This document shows, in pieces, positions 7,901 to 12,768 of a stretch of 12,768 nucleotides of DNA. The notes below the pieces were generated by a model. The model worked only from the letters and a program-made list of their open reading frames with translations, had not been told where the DNA came from and did no database searches. The translations under genes were made by a program, and so were the position numbers. Each line of letters opens with the position of its first letter. Position 1 is the stretch's first letter. This DNA is from JADHUC01 sp964617665 (GTDB lineage Bacteria > Planctomycetota > Planctomycetia > Pirellulales > Pirellulaceae): NCBI GenBank assembly GCA_964617665.1, contig CAZUAH010000403.1, forward strand, positions 1 through 12,768, given 5' to 3'.

Positions 7901-8780
7901 GTCCGGTTTGCTCAAAGGTGCGGATCAGTTTCCCGGTGGCTGCATCCAACACACTGACCGGAGCGAATTCTTCCAGCGGGATGTACACACGATCATCGCT
8001 GGCGACCAGTCGACGGTTAACCTGCGCGGGGCCAACTTTCTTGCCGCCTCGCGAGCCGCCCCAACTGGCAAGTTCGCGCCGCCAGAGCTGAATGCCGTTA
8101 AAGGCATCGCGGGCGATCAAGCACCAAGTCGGGGAACGGGAGGTAAAGTGCGAATCGTCAAGAATGTAGAACAGGCGGCCCTGCGTTGTGAGCAGGCTGC
8201 TGGTCTTCACCCCTCGGTTCCATCGCGGCAAAGCCTCCCACTGCAGGAACCGAGGCGGGCCGGCTCGCTGGTCCTGGCTGACCGCGTTGCCGGTGGCGTC
8301 GTAACGCGTGTGAGACCACTGGTCGATATCATCAGGCCAGGGCTTGCGGAAGGAGTCGAGAGTCGAGAGTTGAGAGTCAAGAGCGAGGGCAACGCCACCA
8401 GGAGCCAGAACACGCTGGATCTCTTCATCCCGTATCCCGCATCCCGTATCGTGCATTACGATCACGTTTACCATACCGTCCGCATATGGCAGAAAGGGCC
8501 CTTCCCACTGCATCGCGGAAACTCGGCCGTAAAGGCCTGCGTCCCGAATTCGGTTGCGCACTTCTTGGAGGCGGTCGCTGTCGGGCACAAGTCCATGAAC
8601 CAGAACGTTGGACGCCTTGGCCAACGATACGGTCAGGTCTGGGGCGTGGCACCCTGCGTCCACGATGAAACCACCGCGGATACCGCACTGCTCCATCACT
8701 TTGGCAGCATCAGGAGTCGCAGCGTGCGCCATCTGAGTACAGGCTGCTAAGGCGAACAGTGCAACGAATCTAAGATACAT
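4911..8780 (-). CDS. secreted PQQ-like double beta-propeller protein with methyltransferase-like N-terminus and C-terminal LamG domain
   Basis: The catalytic or binding role is unknown; the architecture is clear. Residues 1-20 are a signal peptide (cleavage after AHA), although LAAC at 11-14 also resembles a lipobox. Residues about 35-145 resemble a SAM-methyltransferase fold: VDAGCHAPDL stands where the glycine motif I should be, then LPYADGMVNVIV and RVLAPGGVAL; motif I is degenerate. A first propeller follows (about 150-600) with PQQ-type sheets such as ARDAFNGIQLWRR. A conserved Cys/His cluster lies at 507-567 (HHRC, RGSC, CAC). DWPTYRHD at 622 opens a second propeller (to about 1060). 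The last ~210 residues (from GRWCFDEG) are a LamG/concanavalin-like lectin domain with DFTLAFWVK and VRMYLNGK. AGAGGA precedes the ATG by 9 nt. It follows a shorter paralogue by 63 nt and precedes the sulfatase. Heptamer repeat tracts lie in its coding sequence at three sites. Confidence 0.9.
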   Translation of the reverse strand: MYLRFVALFALAACTQMAHAATPDAAKVMEQCGIRGGFIVDAGCHAPDLTVSLAKASNVLVHGLVPDSDRLQEVRNRIRDAGLYGRVSAMQWEGPFLPYADGMVNVIVMHDTGCGIRDEEIQRVLAPGGVALALDSQLSTLDSFRKPWPDDIDQWSHTRYDATGNAVSQDQRAGPPRFLQWEALPRWNRGVKTSSLLTTQGRLFYILDDSHFTSRSPTWCLIARDAFNGIQLWRRELASWGGSRGGKKVGPAQVNRRLVASDDRVYIPLEEFAPVSVLDAATGKLIRTFEQTGPAEEFYLSDGVLVVLVNPNTEAKIRRGEGENMRVVAVDPNSGKTLWEHNAAMVMPLTLAADGKQVVYHDGQAIQSLDLKTGTPRWTSPPTGQKIEFRDQANPDSPGADKLTIFLAPQFAPTLIMYEDVIAFAGGRQLNVVSAVDGSELWRSDYAPSNYSVPVDLFGFDGCLWGPDVDMNLWRPLDDNLDVNAYDPLTGAIKKSVKGKYNYRFQHHRCHQMKVVGNTVIAGRAGIEFLDTDTGEVAAHHWSRGSCYFGVLPANGRLYVPPHDCACYFRAKLCGLLAMNSNPPSRSAEMSIDRRLEHGPAYGEVPPLALQPPASSLQPSEDWPTYRHDMARSGRASTKVGTELLLGWQAELGGRLTSPVIADNRIYAASTDAHTLHVLDAATGEPVWQATFDGPIDSPPTIHEGLVLCGCRDGSVQALRAEDGALVWRFLACPEQRLIVSRGQLESVWPVSGSVLVVNNIVYFAAGRSSYLDGGIRLYGLEPHTGRKVVDAIISTRNPDGSEILDEQSVDGCLNDVLSSDGDRIFMRHQVFDFEGNRKPDRVTHLHSPDGYLSSDTTNRWQWTYAPMYTSPHQGAFYDLRLSRTLFPSGRILVEGDDTIYGFGQNRYDRPIAEMGGQWALFAAAKESDVPLDLTAREYRKLGLSGKRSVQFRWWKRIPIQVRAMVQTEEVMFVAGPNGSPLTSQAALEGKAAASLLAVSPADGGVLAEMALPATPVWDGMAAANGNLYLTLANGQVLCLWSTDSGRPGTPLSPAAWRAVLPPVKTAPEPGLVGRWCFDEGIGMLARDCSGRGHDAEVNGQWGKGDFGTCLVADGSPRAAVIPDASHLHFGNDDFTLAFWVKVDGYSTRLLGKEAFPENWWVINLLDNGRAELVLGEGRGANRSVRPTTATPLATDAWSHLVAVVDRQAGEVRMYLNGKPDGRHAIPEIMTKGLHAKGRDIAIPSTHKPFRGLVGDLRIYRQAISAERVQELCQEEAPRRTSVEFRVQD
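6924..6958 (+). repeat. heptanucleotide repeat tract A (inter-propeller linker)
   Basis: Five consecutive 7-mers read AGGCTGG, AGACTTG, AGGCTGG, AGGCTGG, AGGGCAA. On the coding (minus) strand they encode the low-complexity linker LALQPPASSLQPS at residues 608-619, just before the second propeller of the LamG protein. Confidence 0.75.
8354..8388 (+). repeat. heptanucleotide repeat tract B
   Basis: 7-mers AGTCGAG, AGTCGAG, AGTTGAG, AGTCAAG and a decayed AGCGAGG. They encode LALDSQLSTLDS (residues 131-143), between RVLAPGG and the conserved KPWPDDIDQW; the paralogue has an unrelated sequence there. Confidence 0.75.
8429..8456 (+). repeat. heptanucleotide repeat tract C
   Basis: 7-mers CCCGTAT, CCCGCAT, CCCGTAT and a decayed CGTGCAT. 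They encode HDTGCGIRD (near residues 109-118) in a variable loop of the methyltransferase-like domain. The tract lies only 40 nt from tract B and has a different unit sequence. Confidence 0.65.
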
Positions 8781-8843
8781 CGTGAGGGATCCTCTCTGCG
8801 GTTCAGAATGGTCGTTTCAGGTGTTGTAGACTTTCGGTCGGGC

Positions 8844-11800
8844 TCATTTCACCTCAACGTCATCCAGTTTGATGGTCTTTCCGTCGCGTAGGGCGACGAA
8901 CAATCCGTGGTCGGTGATCGCGATGCCTTCCCATACGGGCCGCGTGGGCAAGTCGCAGATCTTGACGGCGGCACCGTCCCGGAGGCTCAGTCGCATGAGC
9001 ACTCCACCGTTCTCGCCACGCAGTGACTTCAGAACGAAGTCGGGTGAAGACTCGCCGTTTCGAGACATCGGTGGCCCTGTGACGTAGACGGCATCACCGG
9101 CTAGGGACAACGCCTCCACGCGAATCGGCACTCGGCGGGACCAAAGCTCGGTGTTTGCAGCCGGGCGGGGTTTCCTGACGGAGTTGGTGCTGGCGGCGCG
9201 CTGCTTGGCGAAGACGGTGTACTGGTTGCGCCCGATTTCATAGAAGCCTTCGTGGAACAGCAAACGGCCGGAAACCATGTTGTCGGTGGCCCATCTGACA
9301 CCGACGAGCAGATCGTCGTTGAAAGCAAGCAGTCGCGCGGAATGTCGTTGATCCAGAATGAAGCTCGATCGGTCGTACAGGCTATCGTCGAGGAAACCTG
9401 TGATGCTGCCCAACGGGCTCTCCTTGAAGTCCTGCTCCCAGGGCTGCTTCGTCCAGGGCGTGTAGGGCCACGAGGCGGCCTCAAAGTGAAACGTCTCGGG
9501 GTCGAGCCGCAGGTTTTTCATGAAGAGACTTGTTCCATCGCAAACGAACAGATCGTTGAGCGTACCCTGCACGTCCGCGCCGGGTTCGTTGGAACCTTCG
9601 CCAGCCGTGCTGCGCATCTCGCAATGGCGCGGTTGGCCGGTCTCGGCATCCAACGCATAGAACCGCAAGCCGCCATCGAGGTAGGTGGTTCGTCCAGCCG
9701 CAAAATAGACAGCGCCGTCGTTGATTGTGACGCTTCCGTGCACGGGCCACGCCGACTCGATGTTGCCGAACGCCACGATTGATCGATGAGCTGGGTTGGC
9801 ATTGAATCGCCATACGAGTTCGCCGTCGTCCGCCCGCAGGCAATAGACGTAGCCGCCAGCCGTGCCGCAGTAGACCTTTCTCTGCCACAACGTCGGCGGT
9901 GTATCCACACGGTTGTCGACATCGGCAGACCACGCAACTTGACCGTCGCGGGAATCAAGTGCGATCACGCGGTGAGTGTGCAAGCCGGCGAGGAAGACTT
10001 TGCCCCAGCCGACGGTGGTCGCCGTTGTCGGTTCGCCTAGGTCAGCGCCCCAGCTCTCCTTGAGTTGGCTTCCGGGTTTCGCGTCGGTAGATGCTGAACG
10101 GCTACCGTCGTGGCGATACATTGGCCAGTCGTTATCATTTTCCGCATTCCGACTTCCGCATTTGCCGTACGCCCGCCCCTTCTTCAACCGCTTATCGTCT
10201 GGGATGGTGCGCACTTCTTCGGTGGAACTCGAACCGCGGTACGCGGCAAATCCAGACATTCGCGCACTGGCAAAGCAGATGCACTGTTGCGGAGGCGTGT
10301 AGACAAGCCCGTTGGCTGGCATGATCCCGTAGGAACAGATGCCGCGCACCCAGCGGTTGTTGTCGACCTTGCCCGAACGCAAGTCGGCGAATTCCAGGCC
10401 GTTCCGTGAGAAGATGACGAAGTTCTCCGTCGCCTTGTTTCGATAGCAGCGATGATGATGCAGGCTGGTCATCACCGGTGTGACGTCGTGAGTGTTCTTC
10501 ACTTCTCCCGATCGCGGATCCAGTCCCCAAAGTTGATAGGTACGCGCGGTCTTGGGTTTGTTATTGGGCGGGGCCAGAACCCACAACAGGCCGCGGGCTT
10601 TGTAGATGCTAACCATCGTACGGAAGCCGGCCGCACCGCACTGCTTCTTCCACAACAGCGAACCATCGTCGCTGGAGAGGGCCAACAATTCGATCGGGTA
10701 AGGCAAGCCTCGATTTGCCAGTTGCCGGTAGCTATACAGCACTCCGTCGCTGACCAGAAGGTCGCTCACGGTGTCCGTGGCCACATATGGCCTGGTGCCA
10801 TCAAGTTCCACCATTTCGACCGGGACTCGCCAGCTTTCCGTACCGTCTTTCACATCCAGCGCGATCACCGCATCCCGATCGTGTACGAAGACTTTGCCGC
10901 AGCCGACGGTTAGGCTCAAGCGGGTGAGCGTTGCGTCCGACGCACGGAACTTGCCGTCGACGATTCCGTGAAACCCTTTACACTCCCAAAGGGTGCGGCC
11001 CGATTCCGGATCGATCGCCATCACGCTCTTGGCCGGTCGCGGTCCGACATTACCTGCACGCTGGGCCGCTCGGTCCACTGTGAGAAACAGCACGCCATCG
11101 TGGAAGACGATCTCGTTTGTGAACTCGGTGCCGTCGTATGTGCGCAAGATGTCTCCAGACGCTGCATCGATGCGGGAAACGGGGGCGCGAAACCCTAGGG
11201 TGACGTATGCGTCGTTTCCGTTCGCCACAAGTCGCTTGTGGATAACGCGCGGATTGCTGATCCACGGACCATGACCAGAGTGTGACGCCCCGTCGCGAGC
11301 CCAGGCTTCGCCCGACCAGGCGCGGTTGCCCCAATCCTCGATTGGGCGTTTCCACAGCATCGTCCCATTGAACGCATCCCGCGCGCACAGATGCCATTTC
11401 TCGAAATCGTATTTGTGGGTGTCGATTGCGATCGGCCCGAGGTCGGCGATGTAAAGAAGCCGTCCCTGCGCAGTCACGAGTCCGGTCAGAGACGGAGCGG
11501 TGTCGTGCGTTTTTGGCCAACGCGGCGAGCCAATCCACTGCAGCGACCGCGGCGGCGCGACGAGTTCATCCCGAGCCACGGGATTTCCATCCGCCCCGTG
11601 GAGCCAATGCGTCCACTGATCCATTTCGGCAGGCCAAGGCTTTACCGTCTTCTGCCACACCCCTCCGCGTTTGATGCAGGCCACTCCCAACGGGGCAAGC
11701 ACGCGCATCACTTCCGATATAGGCAGTGCCTGTGGCTCATCCGCGACAAACAGGTTTACGGTGTTGTCGGCGTAGGGGAGATACTCCTCCTGCCAATGCC

Positions 11801-12206
11801 GCACGGTGACTTGGCCTGAGGGGGCGCGTTTCGCCAGACGAGCGCGAACGCTGGCCACCTGCTCGGCGTCGTGCGACAGCCCCTGCACGATGCACGAGTC
11901 GTTTCGGCAAAGCGCGTCAGTCAGTTGACCGTCTCCACAATCGTAGTGGACGATCACGCCGCCATGCACCTGTGACACATCGAGAATCTGTTGGGAAGTC
12001 CGCTGTGGCTGCTCGTCCTGTGCGATGGCCCATCCCACGGAAGTCCCGACAAGAACGCAGGCGATCCACGGCGCGATTCGCAAAGACCAGCCTGTATACC
12101 GCGGCCGCAGTTTCGAGTTCGCGTGATCGGGGTCCGCCGTGTCGGTAGATTCCGCGACCTGCCCAAATGTCAATGTCGTCTTGCTTGCTTTCACGGTGAG
12201 CTCCAT
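8844..12206 (-). CDS. secreted PQQ-like double beta-propeller protein with methyltransferase-like N-terminus
   Basis: Paralogue of the downstream LamG protein but without the LamG tail (1120 residues). A long N-terminus precedes the export segment (residues 43-62, SLRIAPWIACVLVGTSVGWA, cleavage likely near AIA before QDE). Then comes the methyltransferase-like region (81-180): VIVHYDCGDGQLTDAL keeps more of motif I than its sister, followed by LPYADNTVNLFV and RVLAPLGVA. The first propeller (about 190-575) includes ARDAFNGTMLWKRPIEDWG. The Cys/His cluster is HHHRC ending at C587, then C624 and C642/C644. DWPMYRHD at 693 opens the second propeller, which ends with GLFVALRDGKTIKL. The ATG at 12206 lacks a Shine-Dalgarno, whereas GTG at 12194 has GGAG six bases upstream, so the true start is probably 12194. 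As first gene of the operon it defines the promoter side. Its ligand is unknown; such repeats do not prove PQQ binding. Confidence 0.9.
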   Translation of the reverse strand: MELTVKASKTTLTFGQVAESTDTADPDHANSKLRPRYTGWSLRIAPWIACVLVGTSVGWAIAQDEQPQRTSQQILDVSQVHGGVIVHYDCGDGQLTDALCRNDSCIVQGLSHDAEQVASVRARLAKRAPSGQVTVRHWQEEYLPYADNTVNLFVADEPQALPISEVMRVLAPLGVACIKRGGVWQKTVKPWPAEMDQWTHWLHGADGNPVARDELVAPPRSLQWIGSPRWPKTHDTAPSLTGLVTAQGRLLYIADLGPIAIDTHKYDFEKWHLCARDAFNGTMLWKRPIEDWGNRAWSGEAWARDGASHSGHGPWISNPRVIHKRLVANGNDAYVTLGFRAPVSRIDAASGDILRTYDGTEFTNEIVFHDGVLFLTVDRAAQRAGNVGPRPAKSVMAIDPESGRTLWECKGFHGIVDGKFRASDATLTRLSLTVGCGKVFVHDRDAVIALDVKDGTESWRVPVEMVELDGTRPYVATDTVSDLLVSDGVLYSYRQLANRGLPYPIELLALSSDDGSLLWKKQCGAAGFRTMVSIYKARGLLWVLAPPNNKPKTARTYQLWGLDPRSGEVKNTHDVTPVMTSLHHHRCYRNKATENFVIFSRNGLEFADLRSGKVDNNRWVRGICSYGIMPANGLVYTPPQQCICFASARMSGFAAYRGSSSTEEVRTIPDDKRLKKGRAYGKCGSRNAENDNDWPMYRHDGSRSASTDAKPGSQLKESWGADLGEPTTATTVGWGKVFLAGLHTHRVIALDSRDGQVAWSADVDNRVDTPPTLWQRKVYCGTAGGYVYCLRADDGELVWRFNANPAHRSIVAFGNIESAWPVHGSVTINDGAVYFAAGRTTYLDGGLRFYALDAETGQPRHCEMRSTAGEGSNEPGADVQGTLNDLFVCDGTSLFMKNLRLDPETFHFEAASWPYTPWTKQPWEQDFKESPLGSITGFLDDSLYDRSSFILDQRHSARLLAFNDDLLVGVRWATDNMVSGRLLFHEGFYEIGRNQYTVFAKQRAASTNSVRKPRPAANTELWSRRVPIRVEALSLAGDAVYVTGPPMSRNGESSPDFVLKSLRGENGGVLMRLSLRDGAAVKICDLPTRPVWEGIAITDHGLFVALRDGKTIKLDDVEVK
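10140..10167 (+). repeat. heptanucleotide repeat tract D (inter-propeller linker of paralogue)
   Basis: 7-mers TTCCGCA, TTCCGAC, TTCCGCA and a decayed TTTGCCG. They encode KCGSRNAEND (residues about 680-689), the same linker before DWPxYRHD that carries tract A in the other paralogue, but with a different unit. Confidence 0.65.
12201..12204 (-). promoter_or_regulatory. GGAG ribosome binding site favouring the GTG start at 12194
   Basis: GGAG (12204 to 12201) lies six bases before GTG 12192-12194, which reads VKASKT. The in-frame ATG four codons earlier overlaps this GGAG and has no such element of its own. The choice changes only four residues. Confidence 0.45.
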
Positions 12207-12305
12207 TGAGGTTGCATTCCATCTCGCGGCGTAAGTTTCACCAACGCTTCATCGCTGGCTGCTATTGCGGGAAGTGTCGACGTGCGGCGGTACTACACAG
12301 CACCA

Positions 12306-12311
12306 AGTATA
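12306..12311 (-). promoter_or_regulatory. candidate -10 element of the operon promoter
   Basis: TATACT on the minus strand, about 100 nt upstream of the first operon gene, matches the sigma-70 -10 consensus at 5 of 6 positions. No good TTGACA-like partner sits 16-18 bp upstream, so the call is weak. The whole spacer is 12207-12345. Confidence 0.22.
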
Positions 12312-12345
12312 GTGTAGCGGGGCGTGGATTATCACTCCCATAGGT

Positions 12346-12768
12346 TCAACGTCCGCCGGACAAGCGACGCACTTCTACCGATTCAAACACGACTTCGCCA
12401 TCCTGGCTGAAGAGGAACAGCCGTTTGCCGCCCAAGCGGACCTGATCAATGTTTGCACGGTTGAACTGCCGAAAATCGTTGCTCTTCCCATATTTCAGCA
12501 TCGCGAACCGCGCATTTGTCTCTAAGCACTGCTTAGTCCTGAATCTTCGGGACGACGTGCGATGAATGTACGACGGTTGTCGATGCACACATCCAGGATT
12601 CGATCCTTCAGGACGATGCCCAGGGCGAATGGTTCGTCGAGATCCTTAAGGCGAGCGGCAGATGGCTTCTTACCTGTCGTAGTGGAAATAGCCAGAAATC
12701 CCACCGTCCAGTGCGGGTTCTGGCGAAACCCCCAACGGGAAACACTCATCTGCCGCGCGCCCGCCAGC
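12346..12768 (-). pseudogene. 3' end of a gene, frameshifted; LamG/DUF1080-like C-terminus
   Basis: Two overlapping frames complement each other. The upstream one, open to the window edge, reads WTVGFLAISTTTGKK, then LKDLDEPFALGIVLKD, DVCIDNRRTFIARRPEDSG and stops at 12522. The other resumes at LETNARFAMLKYGKS and reads IDQVRLGGKRLFLFSQDGE, VVFESVEVRRLSGGR to the stop at 12346. Joining them near SGLSSA/LETN needs one extra base around 12524, i.e. a single-base deletion. The pattern (alternating strands, an IDNRRT segment, a final VVFESVEVRRL) resembles jelly-roll carbohydrate-binding domains of the LamG or DUF1080 type, but this is only a fold-level guess; the planctomycete DUF1583 group is another possibility. 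Most of the protein lies outside the window. A sequencing error or programmed shift cannot be excluded. Confidence 0.6.

Noticed and set aside
8781..8843. Near-palindrome around GGATCC upstream of the LamG-propeller gene
   Set aside because: Short, and it coincides with the purine-rich ribosome binding site; no further structure supports an operator.
1910..12275. ATTGCGGGA present near 1054, 1915 and 12264
   Set aside because: Nine bases with no shared flanks; chance in 12.8 kb cannot be excluded.

Overview
The window most likely comes from a planctomycete, probably a Pirellulales-like lineage with moderately high GC. The evidence is the gene content: two giant secreted PQQ-like beta-propeller proteins with a methyltransferase-like N-terminus, one of them with a C-terminal LamG domain, plus an FGly-type sulfatase, an FG-GAP/VCBS propeller and an IS4-type transposase remnant. 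The taxonomic call rests on family recognition, not on a database search.

Right two thirds (12206 down to 1963, minus strand): four co-directional genes form a probable operon. In transcription order they are a 1120-residue propeller protein, a 1289-residue paralogue with a LamG tail (gap 63 nt), a sulfatase with the C-T-P-T-R maturation motif (gap 118 nt), and an FG-GAP propeller gene (gap 10 nt). All four carry export signals. A likely theme is surface or periplasmic handling of sulfated polysaccharide; that is inference. The FG-GAP gene is split by one in-frame amber codon after its third calcium-binding repeat. Heptanucleotide repeat tracts occur at four places inside the two big propeller genes, one pair at the homologous inter-propeller linker.

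Left end (1 to 1962): this is an eroded accessory region. It holds a small possible membrane protein, a 139-residue hypothetical protein with a good ribosome binding site, and a small membrane-protein gene (896 to 1304) cut by a 150-bp MITE-like element. Removing the element restores the reading frame. Next to it is the C-terminal fragment of an IS4-family transposase, closed off on both sides by a 30-bp inverted repeat. The stretches 241-337, 758-895, 1305-1449 and 1889-1962 show nothing I can name.

Right edge (12346 to 12768, minus): the end of another gene is present with a one-base frameshift. Between it and the operon lies a 139-nt spacer (12207 to 12345) that should hold the operon promoter.

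Overall, a well-kept secreted-protein operon sits between decaying genes: one nonsense codon, two apparent single-base frameshifts and two element remnants lie within 12.8 kb. No RNA gene, CRISPR array or clear intrinsic terminator was seen.
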